Shown here in pieces: positions 8,638-18,900 of a stretch of 64,000 nucleotides of DNA; position 1 is the stretch's first letter; each line of letters opens with the position of its first letter. The stretch is taken from NCBI GenBank assembly GCA_963663845.2, contig OY760650.2, forward strand, positions 3,162,001-3,226,000. Reading direction: 5' to 3'. The DNA comes from Versatilivorator sp963663845 (GTDB lineage Bacteria > Acidobacteriota > Terriglobia > Versatilivoradales > Versatilivoraceae). Made by a program: the position numbers and the translations under genes. A model generated the notes under the pieces. The model was not told the DNA's origin. It was given only the letters and a program-made list of their open reading frames with translations, and did not search any database.

Positions 8638-9397
8638 CCCGACGGGCGAGAAAGAGCTGGCGGCGTCCGGCAAGATGTCCTTTCTGGATCATCTGGACGA
8701 GTTGCGCCGGCGCATCATCGTCGCCGTCGTCGCGGTGGGCATCAGTTTCGTCGCCTGCTGGATCTTTCACGAGAGAATCTTCGAATTCCTGTCGGTCCCC
8801 ATCACCCAGCACCTGGGAGACCGCAAGCTGGCCTATCTGCGCCCCACCGAGCCCTTCATGATCTACATGAAGGCTTCTTTCTACGCCGGGATCTTTCTGG
8901 CCTCCCCGGTGGTTCTGTGGCAGGTCTGGCTGTTCATTGCCCCCGGGCTCTATTCCCGGGAGAAGCGATACGCCATACCCTTCCTGCTGTCGTCCAGCAT
9001 TCTCTTCATCCTGGGGGGGATCTTTGCCTACGCGGTCGGCCTTCCCATGACCTTGAACTTTCTCACCAATTTCGGCCAAGCCTTTGAGGAGATGGTGACC
9101 GCGACCTTCTATTTCGACTTTGCTCTGGTCATCATCTTGGGATGCGCCATCATTTTCGAGATTCCGATCGTCATCTTCTTCCTCTCCATCATGGGCGTCA
9201 CCAATGCCCGATTCCTGTTGCGAAACCTTCGCTACGCGGTCCTCATTATTTTCATTGCGGCAGCCGTCATCACGCCGACTCCGGACATCCCAACCTTGAT
9301 GGTCTTCGCCGCGCCCATGCTGCTGCTGTACCTGGTGGGCGTATTGGTAGCCTGGATCTTCGGCAAGAAGCGCCTCAAGGGCGAGGATTCCGACTGA
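8627..9397 (+). CDS. tatC: Twin-arginine translocase subunit TatC
   Basis: This 256-residue protein has the six predicted membrane helices of TatC. The N-terminal MSFLDHLDELRRRIIVAV motif is the family signature: the cytoplasmic segment that recognises RR signal peptides. RPTEPFMIYMKASFYAG in the first periplasmic loop and the second helix is also conserved. The gene overlaps tatA by 11 bp and is followed 27 bp later by a histidine kinase, so the three probably form one transcript. No separate tatB is present, as is common in TatAC systems. Confidence 0.96.
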   Translation: MDTDPTGEKELAASGKMSFLDHLDELRRRIIVAVVAVGISFVACWIFHERIFEFLSVPITQHLGDRKLAYLRPTEPFMIYMKASFYAGIFLASPVVLWQVWLFIAPGLYSREKRYAIPFLLSSSILFILGGIFAYAVGLPMTLNFLTNFGQAFEEMVTATFYFDFALVIILGCAIIFEIPIVIFFLSIMGVTNARFLLRNLRYAVLIIFIAAAVITPTPDIPTLMVFAAPMLLLYLVGVLVAWIFGKKRLKGEDSD

Positions 9398-9424
9398 CCC
9401 TCGCCCTCCTGCCGGTGACCTGCC

Positions 9425-10831
9425 ATGGCCGATTCTCCCGGCGCAGATCGGAAGTCCTTGAGGGCACGCCTGGTCAAGGGCAAGCCGATCTTCAGGCGCC
9501 ACCTCTACATCAGCTCCGCTCTCTTTCTGCTGGTGATCGCCGCCATCGCCTTTTCGCTGTTCGACCTGGCCAACCGCTGGGCAGACGAGCGGGTGGAGCT
9601 TGAAATGGAGGCATTGCGCGACGATTTGAAGGATCGGATCGAGAATCACATGCGCCTCGTCGACCTGGAGCTTGCGGGCGCCGGCCCGGCCGATGAGCTT
9701 CGACGCCGGCAGCAGATGGAGCCCTACCTGGAGGAGTTGCTGGCGGCCCATGACGAGGTCGTCTACGTTTTTGCGCAGCATCCCCGGGGAGACCTGGCCT
9801 GGCAGCGCTTGCAGATGGGAAGGGAGCTGGAGCGGAGCCAATTTCCCGACCTCATTCTGCCCCCCGGAGCCGCGCGCAGCCCCAGTCAGGAAATCGCTTC
9901 GGTCAGCAATCCCGGAGAGCGCATTACCGATTGGGTCGAACCGGTTGTTTCCCGGGGACAATTGAGGCTGTTCATCCATTTCGGCTTCGACAACACCCTC
10001 ATCGCCAGCCGGGTGGCGGAAGACCGGAGCCGGATCAACCGGCAGATCCTGGCGGCCTCCTCGGTGGTGCTGGCGCTTCTGCTGGTGGCCCTGTTCTACG
10101 TGCGCTGGCTGCTCAAGCGAGCCCAGGTGATCGAGGCCGAAGCCCACACGGCCGACCGGCTGGCGGTTCTGGGGACGCTGGCCAGCGGGTTGGCCCACGA
10201 GATCCGGAACCCTCTGAGCGCCATCAACCTGAATCTGCAGATGATCGAAGAAGAAGTCTCCCAGTCACCGGCCCATTCCGGCGAGATGGCCCAGCTCCTG
10301 GCCGGGGCCAAGTCGGAGATTCGGCGGCTGGAGCGGTTGGCGCGCAATTTCCTGGTCTATGCCAAGCCGTTGAGGCTGGACCGAAAGGTGGTGTCGCTGC
10401 CCCAGGTTCTGAACCATGTGGTTCAACTGGTGGCCAGGGAGTGTGACAGAGCGGGAATCGAGTTGGCGAGGCAGGATGGTCCGGGAGAGCTGGAGGTTCG
10501 GGGTGACCGGGACCTGTTGCAGCAGGCCGTGATGAACCTGCTGGTCAATGCCAGGGAAGCCGTCCTGGCCAGGGAGGATGGACCCCGCCGCATCTCGATG
10601 GGGGCCAGGCGGGACTCGGGCCGCCTGGTGGTCCGGGTTCGCGATAGCGGCGCCGGAGTCTCTGAGGGGGAAGCCGGCCGGCTCTTCGACCTGTTTTATT
10701 CCAGCAAGCGCGGCGGGACGGGTTTGGGCCTGCCCATTGCCCAACGGATCGTGGAAGCCCACGACGGTCGCTTGGAGTGGAAGAACAACGACCGGGGAGG
10801 AGCGGAGTTCTCGATGATCTTCAACCGGTAG
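9425..10831 (+). CDS. Membrane sensor histidine kinase
   Basis: This 468-residue protein has two predicted membrane helices (about residues 27-47 and 199-222) flanking a periplasmic sensor of about 150 residues. The catalytic core follows: H-box HEIRNPLSAINL, N-box NLLVNAREAV, and G-boxes RDSGAGVSEGEAGRLFDLFYSSKRGGTG. It would autophosphorylate on the H-box histidine in response to an unknown envelope signal. No response regulator is adjacent. It is probably co-transcribed with tatAC. It converges on groL, and a hairpin terminator lies between them. Confidence 0.9.
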   Translation: MADSPGADRKSLRARLVKGKPIFRRHLYISSALFLLVIAAIAFSLFDLANRWADERVELEMEALRDDLKDRIENHMRLVDLELAGAGPADELRRRQQMEPYLEELLAAHDEVVYVFAQHPRGDLAWQRLQMGRELERSQFPDLILPPGAARSPSQEIASVSNPGERITDWVEPVVSRGQLRLFIHFGFDNTLIASRVAEDRSRINRQILAASSVVLALLLVALFYVRWLLKRAQVIEAEAHTADRLAVLGTLASGLAHEIRNPLSAINLNLQMIEEEVSQSPAHSGEMAQLLAGAKSEIRRLERLARNFLVYAKPLRLDRKVVSLPQVLNHVVQLVARECDRAGIELARQDGPGELEVRGDRDLLQQAVMNLLVNAREAVLAREDGPRRISMGARRDSGRLVVRVRDSGAGVSEGEAGRLFDLFYSSKRGGTGLGLPIAQRIVEAHDGRLEWKNNDRGGAEFSMIFNR

Positions 10832-10845
10832 CAAGGCTGTGCCGC

Positions 10846-10918
10846 AAACCGAAACGCCGGCGAAAAGAGATATCCACGAAGAGACACGAAGAACGACGAA
10901 GGGACACGAAGAAAAACC
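10846..10918 (+). repeat. CACGAAG-type dispersed repeat downstream of the histidine kinase
   Basis: Repeated CACGAAG units (CCACGAAGAGACACGAAGAA and again GACACGAAGAAA) occur 15 bp after the stop codon. They resemble the repeats behind mtnA and the formate dehydrogenase operon. Confidence 0.55.
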
Positions 10919-10975
10919 CGGTCAATTGTTGGTTGGGGAGATGTTCCCATTGGCTGAATGCCGTTGCCCCCCCAC

Positions 10976-11010
10976 AAAAAAAAGCCACCGGAGCGGGCTC
11001 CGGTGGCTTT
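10976..11010 (-). terminator. Rho-independent terminator of groL
   Basis: A perfect 13-bp stem (AAAGCCACCGGAG / CTCCGGTGGCTTT) with a 4-nt loop spans 10981-11010. On the minus strand it runs into a T-tract at 10983-10976. It lies 20 bp beyond the groL stop. Confidence 0.9.
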
Positions 11011-11030
11011 GAGGGTTTTCGGTCGCGGCG

Positions 11031-12650
<1,620 letters not shown>

Positions 12651-12723
12651 TCTTCATTCCTCCATGTTTTTCGTGGGTTGATCTGTCGAGGCCGGATTGG
12701 CCCGGGTGGAACGCCGTTGCCTG

Positions 12724-13020
12724 CTAGCCGGCGTCCGCAAGGATACCGAGGACCTCGTCTTCCCTCAGGATGAGGTATTCCTCACCTTCAATCTTGATGT
12801 CGGTTCCTGAATATTTGCCGAAGAGTATGTGGTCGTCTTCCTTGACCTCCAGGTTCAAACGGGTCCCGTCGTCCAGGATCTTTCCGTTGCCCACCGCCAC
12901 CACAATGCCTTCCTGGGGCTTTTCCTTGGCGGTGTCGGGAATGATGATCCCACCCCTGACGTTTTCGGTCTCCTCGATGCGCCTGATCAGTATCCGGTCG
13001 TGGAGCGGTCTGACCTTCAT
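12724..13020 (-). CDS. groS: Co-chaperonin GroES (Cpn10)
   Basis: This 98-residue protein has full length. It begins MKVRPLHDRILIRRIEE and includes the mobile-loop region NVRGGIIIPDTAKEKP and the segment ILFGKYSGTDIKIEGEEYLILREDEVLG. It forms the heptameric lid on GroEL. First gene of the groSL operon, with AAGGAG about 7 bp before the ATG and a CIRCE operator about 57 bp upstream. Confidence 0.97.
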   Translation of the reverse strand: MKVRPLHDRILIRRIEETENVRGGIIIPDTAKEKPQEGIVVAVGNGKILDDGTRLNLEVKEDDHILFGKYSGTDIKIEGEEYLILREDEVLGILADAG

Positions 13021-13076
13021 GCCGGCATCTCCTTTCTATTCCACAATGTCACCAGTCTCCGTTCGGAGCGGAGTGG

Positions 13077-13103
13077 TTAGCACTCCAGATTCGAGAGTGC
13101 TGA
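13077..13103 (-). promoter_or_regulatory. CIRCE operator (HrcA site) of groSL
   Basis: TTAGCACTC, nine spacer bases, then GAGTGCTGA. The consensus is TTAGCACTC-N9-GAGTGCTAA, so one position differs. It starts at the end of the -10 hexamer, where bound HrcA would block transcription. Confidence 0.93.
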
Positions 13104-13131
13104 TAATAGGAACGGGTCCCTAGCGAGTCAA
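13103..13131 (-). promoter_or_regulatory. Sigma70-type promoter of groSL
   Basis: On the minus strand, TTGACT at 13131-13126 and TATTAT at 13108-13103 are separated by exactly 17 bp. The -35 box lies inside the last codons of the upstream Fis-type gene. Confidence 0.85.
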
Positions 13132-13398
13132 GCGTTTTTTGGGTGGGCCGGCTTTTTTTCGGGGGCTGGAGTGGTTGGAGGACGAGAGCTTTTTTTGAAG
13201 GGTGTTGCGGTGGATTCCCAACCTCTTGGCGGTCTGGGTCCGATTGCCCCTCGATCGCTCCAAACACTTGATGATGAACTGTTTTTCGAATTCCTTGGTG
13301 GCTTCTTCATAGAGAAGCCCCCGGTCCAGCATTTCGGTGATCAGACGGTCCAGTTGGTCTTTCACGATCGAGTCCCCATTTCTAAGCGTCCTCTTCAC
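13120..13398 (-). CDS. Fis-family helix-turn-helix DNA-binding protein
   Basis: This small protein has up to 92 residues. Residues about 38-72 (EKQFIIKCLERSRGNRTQTAKRLGIHRNTLQKKL) match the Fis-type HTH found in Fis and at the C-terminus of NtrC-like activators: NRTQTAKRLGIHRNTL is the turn and recognition helix. A basic Lys/Arg/Pro tail follows. ATG 13398 overlaps cvpA by 17 bp; a GTG at 13365 preceded by GGGGAC is a plausible alternative. The target is unknown. Its 3' end contains the -35 box of the groSL promoter. Confidence 0.82.
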   Translation of the reverse strand: MKRTLRNGDSIVKDQLDRLITEMLDRGLLYEEATKEFEKQFIIKCLERSRGNRTQTAKRLGIHRNTLQKKLSSSNHSSPRKKAGPPKKRLTR

Positions 13399-13948
13399 TC
13401 GCCGGCTCGGATTGTTCCCGCCAGAGTCTCTCCACTTCGCCGTAGCCTTCCATGAATCGATCCTTCAGGGTCTGAGGAGTGAGCACGATCAGGCCCCGGG
13501 CGCTGACCAGGAGGAAGGGGGCCAACCTGGCTTTCTGGACGCTGGCCAACTGCACCCGGAAGGTCGTCAGGAGCAGGACCAGAACGGCAGCGATCATCCA
13601 GCCGCGAATCAGTCCGAAGGCGGCTCCCAGCAGGCGATCGAACCACTGCAGGTGAGCCACTCTCACGAATTTGTGCACCAAGAAGGAGACCAGGGCGCCT
13701 GCAATCAGGCATCCCGCGAAAATCGTCACGAAGCCCAGGGTGGCGGCGAGGTTCCGGCTCCCGACGAACTGAAGCAGGAACTCGCCGGTCGTGGGATAGA
13801 GCCGCGAAGCCAGCACGATTCCAACCACGACCGACCCCAGCGAGATGGACTCCCGGACGAAGCCCTTCAGCAGACTGCCCGCTACGGAGATGAACACCAC
13901 CGCCAGGACGACCCAGTCGAGGGAGTTCAGGTCGTGGAGAGGCTCCAT
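13382..13948 (-). CDS. cvpA: CvpA family membrane protein
   Basis: This 188-residue protein has four predicted membrane helices: residues about 11-30, 34-52, 70-95 and 110-135. The pattern (DWVVLAVVFISVAGSLLKGFVRE near the N-terminus and FDRLLGAAFGLIRGWMIAAVL in the third quarter) is the CvpA/colicin V production family. Members are needed for colicin V export and envelope homeostasis in enterobacteria; the biochemical role is unknown. It lies between a PHP gene and a Fis-type regulator in one direction. Confidence 0.88.
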   Translation of the reverse strand: MEPLHDLNSLDWVVLAVVFISVAGSLLKGFVRESISLGSVVVGIVLASRLYPTTGEFLLQFVGSRNLAATLGFVTIFAGCLIAGALVSFLVHKFVRVAHLQWFDRLLGAAFGLIRGWMIAAVLVLLLTTFRVQLASVQKARLAPFLLVSARGLIVLTPQTLKDRFMEGYGEVERLWREQSEPASEEDA

Positions 13949-13952
13949 CCGG

Positions 13953-14900
13953 TCAGTCCCTCCTGTCCATCAACTCTTCAATCATCTCTCTGCCGCGGAC
14001 TTTGACGGAGCCGATGCGAACGTGCGGCTTGACTCTCCCGTGAAAGTCCGAGCCGGCGGTCTTCACCAGGTCCCAGCGAGCCGCCCAGTCGGAGAACCGT
14101 CGAGTCGATTGGGGATCGTGGTAGGAGGAGTACACCTCCAGCCCCGCCAGCCCATGGGCGACAAAGGTCTCCAGCACCGTCTCATCGGCCTCGTAGCCGG
14201 GCGCCCCGGGGTGGGCCAGCACCGGGACGCCGCCTGCCCGGCGGATCAACTGCAGGGCTTCCGGGGTTTCGAGCCGCTCCATCTCGGCAAAGGCGGGTTT
14301 CCCCCGGGCGAAGAAGTCTCGATAAAAGGCGATGACCCCTCGGGCGGCGTCCTTTCCGTGAAGATAGCGACGCAGCCTGGGGGACTCCTGGGATTGGGGT
14401 TTCGCCAGGAGGGCTTGAGCGATGGCAGGGCCCGTCGGTATCGGGTTGCCGGTCGCTCGCATGACCTCTTCGTAGGTAATCTCGAAACCGCAGTCCCGCA
14501 GCCGCTCGACCCTCGCTTTCGCCTGTTGGCGTCTTCCCTCGGCCAGGACCTGGAGCCTCGACTGCAGCTCGGCGGACCGGTAGTCGACCAGGGGGGCCAG
14601 CACGTGGAACTTGCGGGCCAGGTAGTGCGTGCTGATCTCGACGTTGGGGTAGAACTCGAGGGGAAATTCCCGGGCCAGACGCGTCCCCTCGGCCACGGCC
14701 GCCACCGTGTCGTGGTCGGAGATGCAAAGACCGGCAAGACCGGCCTCGCAAGCCATTTCAAAGAGCCGCCGGGGCGGATGGTCCGCGTCGCTGGAGTGAT
14801 TCGAGTGAATGTGCAGGTCGTAGAAGCGAGCTGCTTTCTGCAAGGCGAACTCCCGGCAGTCAGCCGTCCAGTTTTCTACCGGTGAGGCGCTCGAAAGCAT
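13953..14900 (-). CDS. PHP-domain metal-dependent phosphoesterase
   Basis: Up to 315 residues. The PHP motifs are complete: DLHIHSNHSSDA, ISDHDT, an NVEIST segment, LAHPGAPG and GSDFHGRVKPH, all metal-binding clusters. The family includes YciV/RNase AM-type 5'-3' exoribonucleases and 3',5'-nucleotide bisphosphate phosphatases; length and motif order fit this group. ATG 14900 overlaps purC by 41 bp and has no clear ribosome-binding site. A TTG at 14843 follows GGGAG by 5-6 bp and starts just after the purC stop, so it may be the true start. Confidence 0.87.
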   Translation of the reverse strand: MLSSASPVENWTADCREFALQKAARFYDLHIHSNHSSDADHPPRRLFEMACEAGLAGLCISDHDTVAAVAEGTRLAREFPLEFYPNVEISTHYLARKFHVLAPLVDYRSAELQSRLQVLAEGRRQQAKARVERLRDCGFEITYEEVMRATGNPIPTGPAIAQALLAKPQSQESPRLRRYLHGKDAARGVIAFYRDFFARGKPAFAEMERLETPEALQLIRRAGGVPVLAHPGAPGYEADETVLETFVAHGLAGLEVYSSYHDPQSTRRFSDWAARWDLVKTAGSDFHGRVKPHVRIGSVKVRGREMIEELMDRRD

Positions 14901-15759
14901 CCATGTACTTCCGGCTGGTCGCTTCCACCACCCAGTCGGGCAGCTCGGGGGCGGGGGGCTTCTTGTTCCACTGAATCTCTTCCAGGTAGTTCCGCACGAA
15001 CTGCTTGTCGAAGGGCTGCTGGGGTTTTCCGGGCTGGTAGTCGGAAGCCGGCCAGAACCGGGACGAGTCCGGAGTCAGCACCTCGTCGACGAGAATGATG
15101 TCGCCCTGGTAGGCGCCGAACTCGAACTTGGTGTCGGCGATGATGAAGCCCTTGGAAACCGCGTAATCCCGGGCCTTGCAGTAGATGGCCAAAGAGATGT
15201 CGCGGAGCCTCTCGGCCGTGTCCTGCCCAATCACGTCGACCATTCGTTCAAAGGAGATATTTTCGTCGTGACCGGTGGTGGCCTTGGTGGCGGGAGTAAA
15301 GAGTGGCTCCTCCAGGCGGGCCGATTCCGGCAGTCCTGGAGGCAGTTGGATGCCGCACACCGACCGGGACTGCTGGTACTCCTTCCAGCCCGATCCGGCC
15401 AGGTATCCCCTGACCACGCATTCCACCGGGAAGACCTCGGCTCGCTTCACCAGCATCGATCGTCCAGCCAGCAGGTGGGCATGGGGCTGAAGATCGGCCG
15501 GGTACTCCTCAACGTCGGCAGTCACCAGGTGGTGGGGAACGATATCGCCGATGCGCTCGAACCAGAAGAGCGACATCTGGGTCAGGATGCGTCCCTTGTT
15601 GGGAATGCCACTGGCCAGCACGTAGTCGAAGGCGGAAATTCTGTCGGTGGCGATGATCAGCAGGTGGTCCCCGACTTGGTAGTTGTCTCGAACCTTGCCT
15701 CGGCCGACCAGGGGGTGATGGGGTAAATTTACCTCGGTTTGCAGGCTCTCTGCGGCCAT
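14860..15759 (-). CDS. purC: Phosphoribosylaminoimidazole-succinocarboxamide synthase
   Basis: This 299-residue protein catalyses the ATP-dependent joining of CAIR and aspartate in purine synthesis. GRGKVRDNYQVGDHLLIIATDRISAFDYV is the SAICAR synthetase N-terminal signature. VECVVRGYLAGSGWKEYQ and LIIADTKFEFG are also conserved. A longer frame to 15888 exists, but the family begins near ATG 15759 (MAAESLQTEVNLPHHPLVGRGK). No other purine gene is nearby. Confidence 0.95.
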   Translation of the reverse strand: MAAESLQTEVNLPHHPLVGRGKVRDNYQVGDHLLIIATDRISAFDYVLASGIPNKGRILTQMSLFWFERIGDIVPHHLVTADVEEYPADLQPHAHLLAGRSMLVKRAEVFPVECVVRGYLAGSGWKEYQQSRSVCGIQLPPGLPESARLEEPLFTPATKATTGHDENISFERMVDVIGQDTAERLRDISLAIYCKARDYAVSKGFIIADTKFEFGAYQGDIILVDEVLTPDSSRFWPASDYQPGKPQQPFDKQFVRNYLEEIQWNKKPPAPELPDWVVEATSRKYMDAFERLTGRKLDG

Positions 15760-15943
15760 GGGATTACTCGCTGTCCTTTCGTTTGGGAACGCCGGGCGGA
15801 AGCAGGGAGGAGACCCTCGAACCCTTCGGCTTGCCCGGATTTTTTCTTCAGGAGGGGGCCATTCTAGTACATGGAGGACGGTTGTCAAGGCTCATGTGAG
15901 AACCCGTTTGAAACCCGCCGGAAGACGGCCGGCGGAAGGGAAA

Positions 15944-18900
15944 TCAGTTCATCCGGACCGAGACCAGCTTGGACACGCCGGCCTCTTCCATGGTCACTCC
16001 ATAGAGGGCGTCAGCCGCCTCCATGGTCCGCTTGCTGTGGGTGATGAGCAGGAACTGGGTCTCCCCGCTCATGGATTTGATCTTCTGCGAGTATCGCCCC
16101 AGGTTGACGTCGTCCAGGGGAGCGTCGACTTCGTCGAGGACGCAAAAAGGGCTGGGCTGGTAGCTGAATATGGCCAGCAGAAGGGCGATGGCGGTCAAGG
16201 CCTTTTCGCCGCCCGAGAGCAGCAGCACGTTCTGCAATCGTTTCCCCGGAGGCTGGGCGACGATCTCGATCCCCGTGTCCAGCAGATCCCGAGGATCCAG
16301 CAGTTTCATTTCGCCCCGTCCCCCGCCGAACAGTTCCCGAAAACTTTCCCTGAAGTTCAGGTTCACGGCGTCGAAGGCCTGCTGAAACTGCTCGCAGGAG
16401 ACCTCGTCGATCTCGCGGATGGCGGCGCCGGTGTCCTCTATGGAATCGAGCAGGTCCTGGCGCTGCCGGTTGAGGAAGTCGAATCGCTCCTCGCATTCCT
16501 GGAATTCCTCCAGGGCCATCATGTTCACCGGTCCCATCGAATCCAGGCGGTTCCTGAGCCGGAGGTATCGTTCCTCGGCCATCCGAAAGGTCTCCGGGTC
16601 GAATTCGCCGGCCTCCTCCACCTGGAGCGATTCCAGGGGTTCCCCCAGCTCCTGGCGGCAGGTTTCCTCCAGGTGGGAATAGCCGGAGGCCAGCCGGGCC
16701 CGGTCGACCTCGATTTGCGTCTTCCGGTTCCTCAGATCGTCCAGTTCCAGGCGCCACCCCTGCAGCTCTTCTCCCAGTTGCGCCTGGGCCTTTCGGGACG
16801 CCTCCAACCGGCCCTCCCCGATCCGGATCTCGGCCTCCAGGGAAGCGCGCTGCACGGCTCGATTGAAGACGGTCTCCTCCAGTTGTCGAACCGAGGTCTG
16901 CAGCTCCAGGCTCTGACCGGACCACTCCTCCCGCTGGGCATTGAGCCTGGTCCTGCGTTGGAGGCAGGCTTGCAGGTTGGCTCGAACCCGTTCCAGGTCG
17001 GCCTCGGTAGCGAGTTTGCGCTCACCGCAGGCGGCCAGCTCCGAGCCGATCAGGCTGAGCTGCTGCGAACGTTGCAGCCATTCGTCCCTCAAGCGGCGCC
17101 AGTCGGCCTGATTCGATTCGATGGCCTGGTCCACCTCGGTCTTGCGTGCTTCGGCCCCAGTGATTTCCGATCCGGACCGATGGCGGCGCCGGCCGATTTC
17201 CGACCGCTCCTGGGCCACGCTCCCGATTTCCCCGGCAAGGTCCCGCTCCCTTTGGGCAAGGCGTTGGAGTTCGCCGGCGAGGGTCTCCAGGCGGTGGTTG
17301 GAACCCACCAGCTCCTTTTCCAGCTCCTGCGACTGCCGGTTCACCCGGGTCAGCTCCTCCTGGCGGGCCTGCACCGATTGGTCCAGCGCCGTGAACCGTT
17401 CCTCCAGCAACAGCAGATCCCGGCGGGCCGATTCGAGCCGGCGGTCCAGCTCGCGGATCTCTCGCTTCAGGGAGAGGTGTCCGCGCTGGTCCCCGCTGCC
17501 GCCGGAAATGAGCTGTCCGCGAAACACCTCTCCCTGCGGCGTCAGCACGGTCAACTTCGGGTGGGCTCGAGCGATCTCCAGGGCCGCCTCGTAACTGGGG
17601 GCAATGAGGCTGTGGAACAGATGGGGAAGGGCGGAACGGAGGCGCTGCCGGTGTTGGGAGGGAAGGCGAATGACGGCGCTCATGGGAATCAGCCGCGGGT
17701 CTCGATCGGCCAGGTCCCGGATCAGGGCTTCGAGGGTGTCGGGAACCGGATCCGAGGCTCCGTTGCCGGGGAAGAGAAAGGTGGATCTGCCGGCGCCGCT
17801 CTTGCGCAGCAGATCGATGCCTTCCCGCGCGTTGGATGGAGAATCCACCAGGAAATATTCCAGCTCGTGACGCACGAACTGTTCCACGGTCTTCTCGTGC
17901 TCGGCATCCACTTCCACCAGGTCGGCCAGGATCCCGTGGGTCCGAAAGTCGGCGCCCCCGGACCGGTCGGCCACCGACAGCAGCATCCGCACCGACTCGG
18001 CGCTGTAGGCGTGATGGGCGGCCAGCTCCTGAAGAGACTGGAGCCGTTGATCCTGCGCGCTGAGGTCTTCCCGTTTCTCGGCCACCTGACGCCGCGCTCG
18101 AACCTGCTCCTCCTGCTGCCGGCTCAACTCGGTCGAGAGCCCATCGACCCTGCCGGTCAACTCGCGCAGGCTTGCCTCTTTCAGGGCGTGCCGGCTGCCG
18201 GTCTCTTCGCGGGAGTCCGCCAGGTTCTGACGATCGCGGGATGCCTGCCTGCGATCGTTTTCCAGGCGCCCGGCCTGTAGCGCCAATTGCTTTTCCTGCT
18301 CCTCCAACTGAAGGGTGGCGCTGCGAAGGGTTGCGGCTCGACTCAGCAGTTCCAGTTGTTCCGACCGCAGCCGGTCACCCGAGGCTTCCAGCTCGCCCAG
18401 CCTTCGCTGGCGGAGCACCTGTTCCCGGTTGCGAGCGTCGTACTGCTCCTCCAGGCCGTCGAACTGCCGGATCACCTCTTGGAGGGCCTGCTGCTTTTCG
18501 CCGGCTTGGGCCTGGAGCTGTTCCTCCTGCTCCGAGAGCAACTGGAGCTCGAGAGCGTTTTCTCGAGACCGGACCCCCAGTTGGTCGAACCGGTCTTTCT
18601 GATGCTGAATCGTCTGCTGGTCCCGCTGGCTGTCCATCTGCAGCCGGGACAACTGTTCGCGTTGCCCTTTCAAGGCGGTTTCGGCCTCGAAGTGGGCGTC
18701 GTTCTCCCGGCGAAAATGCGTCTCCTGGTCCTGGATGAAGTCCTGTTTGCCATCGACCTGGTCCCGGAGTTGCTCGAACTGTTCCGAAACCCGGCTCAGT
18801 TGGGCTTTCAGGCGGCGGGCGCGGGCGGAGAAGAGGCTCTTGGAGAGTTCCCGGGCTTCCTGACTGAGCTCCCGGTAGCGCCGAGCCTTGCCGGCCTGGC

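Noticed and set aside
15758..18280. 840-residue plus-strand open frame opposite smc
   Set aside because: Antisense to the conserved smc gene; codon-bias artefact.
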